DNA from: Sordariomycetes sp. S80-01Y
Lineage: Eukaryota; Ascomycota; Sordariomycetes
NCBI GenBank assembly: GCA_037042185.1
Contig: JAXQJY010000025.1
Location: 1,426,001-1,490,000 of the forward strand
Reading direction: 5' to 3'
Length of the DNA: 64,000 bases
The position numbers were made by a program, and so were the translations under genes. Numbering within the stretch: position 1 is the first letter of the stretch; every line of letters starts with the position of its first letter. Below the pieces are notes generated by a model, which saw nothing but the letters and a program-made list of their open reading frames with translations, made no database searches and was not told the origin of the DNA. This document shows, piece by piece, positions 48,105 through 59,292 of this stretch.

Positions 48105-50440
48105 ATGGGCGATCCCTACCAACACTACCTCAGCTCCATGTCGAGCGTGTGGATGCAGCAAGCTCCACCGATCCCGAACGCTCAGCTGCCGACCTTTCGG
48201 GCTTCGCCATTGCCTCTCGGAAGCTCACCGGTTGGTGAATTCTACTCGCAGACTCCTGGGCTTTATCACGACTTGCAAGGGCCCGTCATGTACGATGGCG
48301 CAAAGACGAAGAGTCGCAAGAAATTGGCCGTGAACGCCTCGGGCGACGCTGTCAAGCACAGAAGGACCCGTTCAGGTTGCTACACCTGCCGAAGTCGACG
48401 AGTAAAAGTTAGTGAGCCCAGAGGCGATCATCTCTTGGAAATGCTAACGTCTATCCAGTGCGACGAGAAGCGACCCATTTGCGAACGTATGTTAGCGATC
48501 CACGATGTGTCCAGACTAGGACGGGCTAACATCCTTAGGCTGTTCGAAAGGAGGTCGTGAATGCGTTTATCCCGACCCTCTGGCGAAGAAAGAGGGCAGT
48601 GCTCGCAGAAGTCGAAGCAAGGAAGCGTCATCTCGACCGGAGAGACTGAGTCCCTTATCCTCTACCAGTGACCAGGACGACGAAGACGAAGATAAGCCCA
48701 AACTGGAGCCTATCGTGGACGAGAACGAGCTCGAAGAATGGACAGATGCTTCCGCCTCGATGCCACCATCCTACGCGGCCCCAACCCCTCCAATCGGCCA
48801 CGGGGCGCTCGAGAGAGACCCCTCGGAGACTCCTTCGCAAGAGGAAACCAGCCTATCCTCCCCTAAAAGGCTACTGGAACATACAGGCAGGCTATCGGTC
48901 ATGGCGGATCAAACCCGTTCAGCTCGTTCTAGCACGAACGTGCCAGACTGGAGTGATTTACCAGAGGACTACCAGCGCCACTTCAAGTGGTTTAGCGAGA
49001 ACATGACCCATTACCACTATGGACTACCTCTCGATACCGACGACTTTTTCAAGACGATCTTACCTGAAGCAGCGTCCCGGAGCGAACCGCTCATGAACGC
49101 GATGACAGCCTTTGCCGCTTATCAGCAAACTATCCAGGATCCGGATGGCAAAATCTCAGACTTTCTTGGATACTACAATCGGGCGATAAAGCTTCTTTTG
49201 GAAATCTTGCAAACCCATCATAAATACAGCTTGACGACCCTCATGACCATTCTCCAAATTGCTCAGTTAGAGGTGCGACTTTGGGAGAGAACCTATACTT
49301 ATGACTCGAGCTGACTTGGACTCTAGGAATACTTAGGCGACTGGGTCAACATACTAGGACATCAGAAGGCCGCCTTAGAGATCTTCACCAGGATCTTCAC
49401 TCCGCAAACGGTGATGCTGACCCCTGTCGGCCGCATGTGCTTCAGCTGGTATGCGCGTTTCGACGGCTTCATGGCTTTCATGGGCTCTTTGCCGCCCGGC
49501 ATCTCGAAGGATTGGTATGATTCTATGCGCGAATACTTCCAAAAACAAATGGTTCAAAGCCCTGGTGATCTGAAATGGATAATGGCCGATCGAAGCGCGC
49601 AGATTCGACAGATATCATGGCAGCAAGTTCAGCTCTACGCGCAACGAGCTCATGGCCAGATATTGGAGCCGGAATACGCCGTCGAGCATGATCGACTTAC
49701 CAAAGCATTACGAGACTACCGACAAGGCTGGGACCCCGCGATTCAAGACCCCCAGTACCTTGTGCAGGATTTCGGAGGACAGCTACCGGACCCTGGGGAT
49801 ATCGTCAATCCTTACGAGCCCGGGATCCTTTACCGGGAACCCATCTTCAGCACTACGATAGCTGGGGCGGAATGGCATTCGGTCATGATCATGCATCTCG
49901 TCCAGTCGCCCAACCTGTCGCCTTTGCACTTCAAAGAGCTTGGTGAGCATGCGTACTCCATCTGCCGCTACTACGAGACGATGCAATACTCACCGCACAC
50001 GCCAAATGGTGCCATGACCCAGCTCCAGAACGTCGTGCAGACGGCCCCCCTGTTTCTGCCGAAGGATGCGAAGCATCAGCAGTGGATCCGGCGCAAGTCT
50101 GCCTACTCCGAAAGTACTGGGTAGGTCTTGGCGATGACTGGCAGAGATTGCTATTATTTGCTAACGAGCTAGGTGCATCCGGCCTCTGAAGCAGCGCGAG
50201 AAGATGGCCGACCTCTTCCAGGATCCGTCCTGCGTTCGGTGGTGGCTCCCAAACGACGAGGGCTTCACCCCGGTTCTCCAGCGCATACGCAGTTTCGCCG
50301 ACGACAGGAACATCGTTGCTGTCAATGCGCAGCAGGAAAGCGTGCGGGAGGTCAGGCAGCTTTACCAGAAGTTCGGGAGCATGGGCGTCGAGAGCACGCC
50401 GTCTTCGGCTACCAGCTTGACGGGGAATCCCCCGTGGTGA
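48105..50440 (+). CDS. Zn(II)2Cys6 fungal transcription factor
   Basis: Five exons (48105-48407, 48459-48486, 48539-49272, 49327-50120, 50173-50440) close to 708 residues. The zinc cluster starts with RRTRSGCYTCRSRRVKC and continues with EKRPICERCSKGGREC (residues about 84-119), spacing C-x2-C-x6-C-x6-C-x2-C-x6-C. It is spread over three exons, the middle one only 28 nt. A Ser/acidic linker (DQDDEDEDKP) follows, then a helical fungal-specific regulatory domain (WFSENMTHYHYGLPLDTDDF, ALEIFTRIFTPQTVM, RMCFSWYARFDGFMAFMG) of the type in the Upc2/Moc3-like group. It should act in the nucleus as a DNA-binding regulator. Target genes cannot be told from sequence. The large gene-free upstream region suggests complex regulation. 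Confidence 0.92.
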
Positions 50441-50818
50441 TTGTGAACGGCAGTAATGAGACGATGGAACGATCTGTTCAATGAATGGACGAAAATGGAT
50501 CGACCTTCAGGGTCCTGGCATTGTGTCTCGGATCGGATATCGGGCACGGCTCAAAGTGCTTAGGGATGCGTCTGTGTTGATAGACTTGGGAGGTGAGCTG
50601 GGGCAGAGGAGCATGAAGGACATGAACAACCTTATCAAGCTACGATATAGATTAGAACCGAGTCAACACCGATAGACATGTTTGATTAGCACATCTTATT
50701 ACAAGTATCACCATGTCGACTCAAAGAAGCCTGCTCCAAGTCGCAGCCACCTTCCCATGCCCTACTGTAACACTTTGTCGTTGAGAAACAGCCCGGAACT
50801 CCCGTCATGCCCAAATGC
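50441..50818. other. Intergenic between convergent TF and MOB3 genes
   Basis: 378 bp between two 3' ends. No gene recognised. Confidence 0.6.
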
Positions 50819-52326
50819 TCACTTCTCCTCCGGCTTTGCCTCAGCTTCAGCCTCCCCCTTCTCATCCGTCGCCTTGGTATCTTCGTTCGTCTCTGCTGTC
50901 GGCTCGGTCGGCTCGGCCTCTGCCTCGGTTGGTTCCTTGGCTGGCTCAGCAGCTTCAGGCTTAGCAGGCTCCTCAACTTCCGCCGCAACTTCGGCTTCCT
51001 CAGTCTTAGGCTCCTCGGCGGGCTGATCCTCGACCACGGTCTGATCCGCATCTGCGTCCTCGGCTTCAGCCTTTTCCTCCCCCTTCTCCTCTCCCTTCTC
51101 CTCCGATTTCGTTTCCGGTGGTGCTTCAGGGGCAGAGTCGCTTGAAATGTTCTCCCCCTCGACTATCATTGGGACATCTGCAGTCTCCGGTTCCTCGGCG
51201 ACCGGTTCTGGAGCGGAGATTTTCAGCTCCTTGACCTTCCGCGCGATGCTATCGGGCTCCTCCTCGGCAGATTCCGCCACCGGGTCTACTGCGCTTCCAA
51301 CCGATGGGGCGTTCCTCACGTGCCGCCTTGTATTCGTGCGCGAAACACCCGGATGCGAGCTGTCATCCTCTGGGCTACCGTTGGCCCTTTGCTGCGACTG
51401 TGCTTTCAGAATAGCAGGTACCGGCCTATCCGGCTCCGGTTCCTGAGAAGGTGCTTCCAGTCCTTCCGCCTCAGGGGGCAGCTTGTAGTTCTCCGCAGGC
51501 AACAGGTCGAATAGATCACAGACTGTCTTGAAGAAGACGTATAGTCCGGTCTGTCCCTCCACGCTCCAGAACACACTCCGGTGCTGGAACCAAGCGTGTG
51601 CAAAGATTCGGTGCAGCCTCCGGAACACATTGACAAGGTTCTTGACCCCAACATTCTTGCTATGCGCGTCACCCAGCACCACAAACCGACTCGGAAATAG
51701 CTTTTGATCCGTGACCACGTTCGCCGCCCAGTCGAGGGTGTGACAGCAGTAGTCGATCGCGCAGCAGCTCTTGGGCTGCTCATGAACAGCGCAGAGGAAC
51801 TGCCATTCCGATGCGCGCATCTCGGGGCATGTCGCGGCGGAGCAGGGCGGTGCGTCGAAAAGGAACCCAACGATCAGGGAGTTGCATTGCGAGATGAGGA
51901 AGCGGCAGAGCTCGTAGAGCCAGAGGGTTCGATCGATACCGGCTGGTGGCTTTGCGAGTTGATAGGCTGTGTCGCGGTCGATGGGCTTGGTGCCAGAGGA
52001 GGAGAGGTGGTTGTGTAGGGCGGCGAGGTGTTCTTGGAGTTGAAAGGCTGAGTCGAGCTAGCTGAGGTTAGTTCGATGTGTAGCCTATGAGGGCATAGTG
52101 GCCGACGAACCTCATTCAACGGTACCAAAGGAGGCCCAGCCGCGATATCTTCTGCTTTGGTGCCGGGATGTATCCTCCTCTTGGAGTTGGCATCCAGCAA
52201 GCTTTGTTCCAACTCGGTCGTCGTGAGACTGGCTGGAGGGCCGCCAGAGGGAGACTTTGGTCCTATTTGGATCTCTGCCGGTGGCGGCGGGCTGGGTAGC
52301 CGCGGCGAGCTCGGAGCCAGCGCCAT
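50819..52326 (-). CDS. MOB3: MOB3/phocein, STRIPAK complex subunit
   Basis: Two exons (52326-52111, 52057-50819; 53-nt intron GTTCGT...CAGCTAG) encode 484 residues. The Mob/phocein domain occupies about residues 73-270: ALHNHLSSSGTKPIDRDTAY, IDRTLWLYELCRFLISQCN, CPEMRASEWQFLCAVHEQP, CCAIDYCCHTLDWA, and RRLHRIFAHAWFQHRSVFW. The CPEM...H...C/H pattern supplies the Mob zinc site. Phocein-type proteins are subunits of the striatin-interacting phosphatase and kinase complex, needed for cell fusion and fruiting-body development in filamentous ascomycetes. The last 200 or so residues are very acidic and rich in Ala/Glu/Pro, an extension absent from animal phocein. An upstream in-frame ATG at 52461 exists but is less likely. 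Confidence 0.9.
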
Positions 52327-52711
52327 GCTGCGAGGTGGCGGTGAGAAATTGGAAAAGGAGGTGGTTGTTCGTGTACTGTGATGTTGCGACGAGGTCGGCG
52401 CTTCGGGGCGCTGGCGGTGGTCACGGTCCCTTGGTGATGGGTACTTGCATAAATTGTGCATTGAAGCTTGGTAAGTGCATAAAATGGAGTTGTGCCTTGC
52501 AGCCTCCGAGACCAACAAAGTGGGATGGGAGGGCAGCCGATGAGAAGCGACGACATCTTCCCTCTTGCATTGTGAGGTAGAGTTCTTGATGGAACTCTAA
52601 CAACCAACAGAAACACGTCTTGATTTAGGAACAGTCATTTGTGCTTTTTCCAGGCTTTCTGAGAGCTGCTTTTGTGCCTGGCTCTGCTGCTACCAGCTAC
52701 GTCACGTCAAC
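52327..52711. promoter_or_regulatory. Shared MOB3/ZNG1 divergent promoter
   Basis: 385 bp between the two start codons. It contains a perfect 8-bp inverted repeat (separate entry). No other motif recognised. Confidence 0.5.
52578..52599. repeat. 8-bp inverted repeat, 6-nt spacer
   Basis: TAGAGTTC at 52578-52585 and its exact complement GAACTCTA at 52592-52599. It could bind a dimeric regulator or form a small hairpin in a leader RNA. Confidence 0.6.
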
Positions 52712-54088
52712 ATGGATTTAGACGACGATGCCCCTCCAGAGCTCATCGACACAGCGGCGGCCCCCAGCAACGAGATCGTTGAGGTGACAGCTAAAGTTCC
52801 TATCACGATTGTGACGGGTACGCGATTTCCAAGTGCACCCTTCATATTGTAGCGCTGCTCACTTTCTTCCAGGGTATCTAGGGGCTGGCAAAACCACGTT
52901 GCTTAACTACATCCTCACGGCCCAGCATGGCAAGAAAATTGCCGTCATCATGAATGGTTTGTCACTTTCTAGCTCGACAGGACGATCCAAAGACTAACGA
53001 ATTCAAGAATTTGGAGATTGTGAGTACTGTTCATCGTGACTGGACAAGACTGTACTAAGAAGCAAAGCATTGGACATCGAAAAGTCTCTTACAGTCAATA
53101 AAGGCGATGAGCAGGTCGAAGAGTGGCTCGAGGTTGGTAACGGCTGCATTTGCTGCTCAGTGAAGTACAAGCCACCTAAAGCACCGCAAGCTCCGAGCTG
53201 ACCTCTGAAGGGACACTGGAGTGAATGCAATCGAGTCCCTCATGGAGAAGAAGGGCGCATTCGACTATATACTGTTGGAGACGACCGGGCTGGCAGATCC
53301 AGGCAATCTTGCGCCGTTGTTCTGGGTAGACGATGGCCTGGGTAGCTCTATCTACCTCGATGGCATCGTCACATTAGTGGATGGGAAGAACATTCTCAAG
53401 AGCTTGGAAGATCCGAGCGGCAACGTCGAGAATCAGGATGAACACGTGGGCCATGACGCTCACGGCCCGCTCATGACGACTGCACACTTGCAAATATCCC
53501 ACGCCGATGTCATTGTCATCAACAAATCGGACTTAGTGAGTAAGGAGGAGCTTGACAGGGTCAAGACCAGGATACAGTCCATCAACGGGCTCGCAAAGAT
53601 CCACGTCACTCAGAAAAGTGAGGTACCCCAGCTGGAAGGGTTTCTGCTCGATCTGCACGCATATGACCAGCTCGATGAGACTGTCTTCGCAGCAAAGGGA
53701 CACAGTCACCTCGACTCGGTAAGTCGCGGGTCCTTCTTGATTGTCAACCCGGATTACGCTGACTGCTTAGGCGATCTCGACTGTGTCGATACCGGTGAGC
53801 ACGCTGCGCCCCGAGAAGCTTGAGGATGTCGACCGGTGGTTGAGGTCTGTGCTATGGGACAGCAAGCTCCCAGGTCAGGATGCCACCGACTTTGAAATCC
53901 ATCGCTCAAAAGGGCGACTGGTGTTTGAGGATGGCACAGTGAAGATGTTGCAAGGCGTTCAGGAGATTTTCGAGCTAATGGATGCGCCTGAGGGCGTAGA
54001 CCCGTCGCAAGAGGGCAAAATCATTCTCATTGGCAAACACATTGCCAATGTTGACTTTAAGAGTAGTTTCAAGGCAGCCGTTGAGTAG
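52712..54088 (+). CDS. ZNG1: ZNG1/CobW zinc-chaperone GTPase
   Basis: Six exons (52712-52817, 52873-52956, 53008-53019, 53068-53164, 53211-53718, 53771-54088) close to 374 residues. COG0523/ZNG1 GTPases hand zinc to client metalloenzymes, the best known being methionine aminopeptidase 1. Motifs: Walker [16 protein letters not shown] (near residue 36), NEFGD, metal-binding CxCC in [24 protein letters not shown], nucleotide-specificity NKSDLV, and the C-terminal domain with [12 protein letters not shown] and FKGRLVFED-type strands. Exon 3 is a 12-nt microexon encoding most of the EFGD motif. The N-terminal CPELVPI client motif of other ZNG1 proteins appears here as PPELIDT, without the Cys. Confidence 0.93.
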
Positions 54089-54501
54089 ATGAACGCGCCA
54101 CGGTGAAAGGGCATGCTAGGCAATAATGGCTGATTCTATTTGGCGTGACAATAAACTCTGGACGTCTCAGCCTTGGCCCTCTTGTGAGAGCGAAGGCTGA
54201 CGTGTGATTGGCTGACGAGCGTCATCGGGGCGGCCGCATTTGCTCCCGACAGCGATCGCTTCCCCGGACGACAAGTCTGGCAATTGGGGCTGCAGCCTTC
54301 TTCGACATCCCTTCCTAGACACAGCTCAACGCCAACTTCGGAAATTCACAAGAAGGCGACCTTGTGGTTACGGTGATTTCTGATCGCGAGCGCGACAGTA
54401 CATACAGTCCCAACTTGCGAACGATTTTCCAAACGACCGTCAACGCCTGCGAAGGGCAACCGATCGGATAGGCTTCTGTTGGGCGCGCGAAGTTTGCAAC
54501 C
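54089..54501. other. Intergenic between ZNG1 and NOT2
   Basis: 413 bp, ZNG1 3' end and NOT2 promoter. Nothing else recognised. Confidence 0.55.
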
Positions 54502-56816
54502 ATGAATAGGCAAGGTAGGGACATCATTCCACTTTGCATGAACCGAACGGTGCAACGAAGACACGATCGAGCTTCTCGCGAACACGGCGCGCGGCGGTGC
54601 CGATCTCAGATGTTCAGTTTAGGGCTAGGTCAAGGGCGAGCCTCACGAAAACCGACGACCACATGCCACTTGCCCCGGTTCAGCCGGTTCATAGGCCCAG
54701 AAAATGGCTCGAAACATCTGATGAGGTGCTACGCTGGCCGGGGACAGTCTGTGGAGAATGTCATGAATTTGCGGGGAGCCGGTCGCGTGCTCTTCTTGTC
54801 TGGGATCAAATAAGCATGCGCACAAGATCGAGGGGATAGGTGCTGACAACGGGTATACAGGGATGCCACCAACAATACGGCAAATGCCAGGCGGGTTCGG
54901 AGGACAGCAACAACAACAGTCGCAACCAGGGAATGCAAGATCCGTGTCGAGCAGGTTACCGAACGGAAAGATGGGTAAGCAAAAGCGCCATGACTTTGGA
55001 TCTGGGCAGTTGAGCAGGGCACTGGCAGTCATGAAAGGGCGCTAGTCTTGCCAATAGGCCTGGAATCTTTGTGCTGCTGGTAGCGTAGGGAATCGATGGC
55101 TAACGGCTGCGCGTTGATAGCAAACAATAATTCGGGTTGGGCGTTCGGCGGTGGAATGCCCATGGGCAGCGCAGGGCTACCAAATCCAAGCCGACAGATG
55201 GGAGGCAATGTGAGCTTCGCTCAAAGTCTGAGCGGCTCGCAGCCGCAAACCCCCTTGGACCTGTCGTACGTCAACGTCCCTTCCTCGTCCGCTTGCACCT
55301 TCACTTCAAGTTGCCATTGTTCTGCATCAGCACCATCGACCCTTCTTCGCATATGCACACTACACTAAATTGCCTACCTTACCCTTCATTCTGTTTGAGT
55401 CGTCAGCATGTCTTCTCATCCCCCAAAGAAGGCAAGGCTGGTGCAGAAAGCCATAGAGATGGCTGATCGCACTCGATCTCCCGAGCGCCCTTCGGGCCTA
55501 GCCTACGCGGATGTTCTCAAGAATGGGTTTGTGTTTCCTTCTTAGCGACACAAATCAAAAACGCCTTACAATCCTCAAGTATCAAATCCTAACCAATTAT
55601 AGGGAATTCCCATCGCTATCGAACAATCCTGGAATGTCCAGCGGCAACCAAGCATCAATGTGGTCAAGTACAGCCAACCCCGGCTCACGAAACATCAGCG
55701 CCCCTGTGCAGCGAAATCAAGGGACGCCCTTGTCGTCGCAGGCGAACCAGGAGGATCTCTTCAGTCCAGGTGGTGCTTCGCGGGTAGGATCGCAGCAAGG
55801 ATCGTTTCGCTTCGGCAACCAGGGTGGCCCTCCGCCGCAACAATCGCAACCTAGCACCGGCGAAGACTTCCCGCCGCTCAATCGAGGCGCCAACGGTGAC
55901 ATATCTGCTGAAAGATTAGGGGCATTGGGATTCGGCCCACAAGCTGGATCTTCGCTTGGCGGCTTACAAACCGCTAGGAATAACGGGTTGCTTAACGCGC
56001 TGTCTGCGAACGATGGCACCAGTCAGGCTCGCTCCCCCCCTGGCTTCGGGGTACCTGGTGAGTCAAGGCTGTACTGACCCCGCGACATTCCAAATTAACC
56101 TTTCTGCAGGCTCTTCGAGACCGCAAGACGAAGATGGGGCGAACAAGGCATTGTCGAGCACAGAGCAGCAGAATCCTGATGGGCCATCTGGCGAATCACG
56201 GGAGGACAGGGAGCTACAGCCCCCCGAGGGAATCGATCTGCTGGCTGGCATGCCCGAGGCCGACAAGTGGGGGATAAAGGGCCTCAAGACGTTGATGAAC
56301 AATCACTCCGATTACCAAGCCATGGTCATTGGGCTGGACCATGGGACATTGGGCCTGGACGTTAACTCCCCAGAGTAAGTTCTCTTTGACCAGGCCTATA
56401 ATATAGGTATCTGACCTTGGCTTTGCAGTCCAATCTCGAGCCAAGTCTACTCTATCTTCGACGAAACCCCACCGCGACCTACAGTTAACGGGCAGAGGAT
56501 GTCGTTGCCAGACTGCTACACCGTTACGAACGTGCAGCCCATAGAGACTAAAATCACGGGATTCAACGAGGAGACGCTCTTCTGGATTTTCTACAGCTGC
56601 CCTGGAGACGTCAAACAGCAGATGGCAGCCGAGCAACTGAACAATCGGAACTGGAGATGGCACAAGAAGGCACAACTTTGGCTTACTAAAGACGAGCAAA
56701 TGACGCCGCAAATATTGGGCCCCAACCAGGAGCGCGGTTACTACATCGTATGGGACGCCGCTCGGTGGCAGAAAGATCGCGTGGGTTTCACAGTATACTC
56801 GTCATGGATGCGGTAA
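54502..56816 (+). CDS. NOT2: CCR4-NOT complex subunit NOT2
   Basis: Seven-exon model closes to 499 residues: 54502-54514, 54861-54974, 55121-55265, 55407-55526, 55603-56057, 56110-56374, 56429-56816. NOT2 joins NOT3/5 on the NOT1 scaffold of the main cytoplasmic deadenylase, also active in transcription. The N-terminal region is Gln/Gly-rich (QMPGGFGGQQQQQSQPG), then NNSGWAFGGGMPMG, GGNVSFAQSLSGSQ, EFPSLSNNPGMSS and EDFPPLNRG. The C-terminal NOT-box domain has GIKGLKTLMNNHSDYQAMVI, GLDVNSP, LPDCYTV, FNEETLFWIFYSCPGD, RNWRWHKKAQLWLT and GYYIVWDA. The tiny 5' exon (MNRQG) with its 346-nt intron is inferred; otherwise translation starts at ATG 54863. Exon 4 is phase-compatible on both sides and begins with its own ATG. 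Confidence 0.9.
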
Positions 56817-57568
56817 CTAACAACAATCGCAGCGGGAACTTGTCCTGAGCTATAGTGATCTCGACACATCTCTTAGTCAAGGGCCAGGGCCGTGAGAAGC
56901 TCGGCTTGATCGGGCCTATATGCCCAACTAGCAATAGGAAGGGAAGGGGTTTTGGTTTGTACAAAGGCGGCGTTCGTCATTGAAGATCCAAGGAACAGTT
57001 TTCTTCCAGCATTTGGACTAGAAATGAGTTTCAGCGAGGCTCCGGAAGGACAGGAGGCGCTATAGGCACACGCGGTAGACCTGCTGCTCCCCTTTAATGG
57101 ACGAAGCCCAGTGTATCGTCAATTGTGCATGCCGACTTTTGCTCGCTTTATGATCTTCCCGCTCCAAGACTCAGTACAGACATTCCGCAATAGTCCCGTC
57201 GCGCGATTCACATGCTAACGTAGCTGCTACAAATTGCCGATGATCTGCCGCACTGACATCAACACCGCCTATCGCCGCTGGCCCACATAGAACGACAAGC
57301 CGAGGCGTCGACTTGGAGCTTTCTCCTTTCGACATATCAAACGGCCATTCCTTGTTGATCCCCGCATCGAACCTGCAGCGATGATCAACGGCCTACGATG
57401 AATCGTTTTCGTATTCGCATCACTTCTTTATAACGACATCACGACACGGCCCATTTCTTGTACGAACCTCGACGGCCAGCGGCACAATCGGAGCGACGCC
57501 GCACAGCATCAAAGTCAGGATAGAACAGCAGACGAATTATTTGCAGCCAAAAGGCTCGAGAAGCCAAC
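56817..57568. other. Intergenic between NOT2 and CUE1-like gene
   Basis: 750 bp. NOT2 3' untranslated region on the left and promoter DNA on the right; no gene recognised. Confidence 0.55.
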
Positions 57569-58215
57569 ATGTCTGAAGACCAGATCTCGACACCGGTTTT
57601 CTTAGCCATCATCGTCATACTGGGCTTCATTGTCCGGTACCTCTTCTTTAATGGCGCGGGTGCGAACAATGGACAATCCTCGCGGTCACCGGAGTTGAGG
57701 AGGAGGCAGGCCGAAATTGCGGTGGAAAGGATACAGCAGATGTTTCCTCAGGCGGACAGGCGGAGTATTCTCTGGGATTTGCAGCGGAATGGGATGAACA
57801 TACAAGCATCCATTGAACGGCTGCTCGCTGGGTCGTTGGAAACAGTGAGATCCCTCTTCTTCTTTGAATGACAACGATGGTTGCTAACGTGATCGTGCTG
57901 TAGCCACCGATCACCTTCCAGCCCCCTCCCCCACCGACTGCCAACCCCAGCGGAGCAAGTTCCGCCACCGCACCCCGTCAACCTGAGAAGCCAGCGCAAC
58001 CCGACTTGATCACGCGATACAACTTGAAGAATCGCCTAGCTGAGGATACGCAGGCGGCTGCTGAGTCAACGGATAAGAAGGGGAAGGGGTGGAGCTCGAA
58101 TCGTGACGAGAGGCAAGCCAGCTTGAGGAAGAGGCAGGAAGAGATGATTCTAGCGGCAAGGAAGAGAATGGAGGCTAAACTTGCTAGCGAGGGTAGTGGA
58201 GGTACTTCAGCGTAA
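57569..58215 (+). CDS. CUE1: CUE-domain ER membrane protein (Cue1-like)
   Basis: Two exons (57569-57844, 57904-58215; 59-nt intron GTGAGA...GTAG) encode 195 residues. N-terminal membrane anchor FLAIIVILGFIVRYLFF (residues about 11-27), CUE domain with the MFP and LL signatures (ERIQQMFPQADRRSILWDL ... IERLLAG, about 50-90), Pro-rich linker, and a C-terminal charged helix (LRKRQEEMILAARKRMEAK) that fits a Ubc7-binding region. This layout matches Cue1, which recruits and activates the E2 Ubc7 at the ER for ER-associated degradation. Size and order agree; orthology is inference from architecture. Confidence 0.85.
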
Positions 58216-59292
58216 AGGAGGCGCCGTTGATACGGGAAAGGTTAGGTAGCTTGGTCTACGGTCGGGTGATACGACCGTTTGCGTGGTCATGGACACTGAA
58301 TACATACATATATTGAGGCCATGTGAACGGGCTGTCTAGTGCAATGCACACATCCCTCCCACCTGCAAGTAGAGTCTGGTTCGGGGCAACCACAGTACAG
58401 TGATGTGCTGGGGATGCTGATCTACCCTGGACTAACTACAGGTACCCCATGTCGACCTACGCTACCGTCTGCCTTGCGTGCCACGTCTCCTTCATTTCTG
58501 CAAATCTCACATCTACGTCTGCGTGGAGGTCTGGTGCTATTACTTCCCAGGTTTGGACATATATCCTTTTTAGTTCCTAGTCTCGATAATCCTGCAGATA
58601 CGGGTTGCTTTCCGACCTGCCTGCCAAACACCAATGCATTGTACAGGCTGCCCCGCCAAAGACCCTGGACCCACCGCTCAACTTGCCAGGACCTTCAACC
58701 ACGACAATAACAGCAGCCTTCAATAACCGTGACCCCATCATTTCTACATTCTGCAGTGTTGATTTGGATTCATTCGGGACTCTGCAAAGCCCAGGCTTAT
58801 GTCTGCCATCTTGTAAATTCTAAGCCACGCTACGCCACAGCCTGGCAGGCTTGACGTCATACCGTGAGTGAATCCTGGTGCACGCGCACTATTCGTTACA
58901 GCAGGTAGTGTGGCTTTGCTGCTGTGCAACGTCAACATCGCACCCGCCACTTACAAGTGCGCATCTCAGCTTGGCCTCACTCCCGCCTCGCTGGGAATCT
59001 CTCGCTTACTTTCTTAGAAACCTATTTTGGAGCTCTACGCCATTCTTCCTCGAACGCAGACCCTGCGCCATCGATTCGCACGGCAGCTCGATCCTATCTG
59101 GCACTGCAAAAACACAGCTCAACGGTGGCGCGCTCGTTGCGATTGCCTTCGCAACCCCAGCAACCGGGCACCTAGTACTAGTACTAGAGTCTTTTTCGAC
59201 CACTCCAAATACCATCCCACGCCCATGTGGCCACAAGCGATCTTCTAGGCTCCAAATAGCTGTGTCCTGCGCAGGGACCCGAACAAACTGCG
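58216..59292. other. Intergenic, 1.1 kb, pyrimidine-rich
   Basis: Between CUE1-like and the DnaJ gene. The right half is C/T-rich and is probably the promoter and leader of the DnaJ gene. A repeated CTAGTACTAG motif occurs near 59,173-59,190. No gene recognised. Confidence 0.5.
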
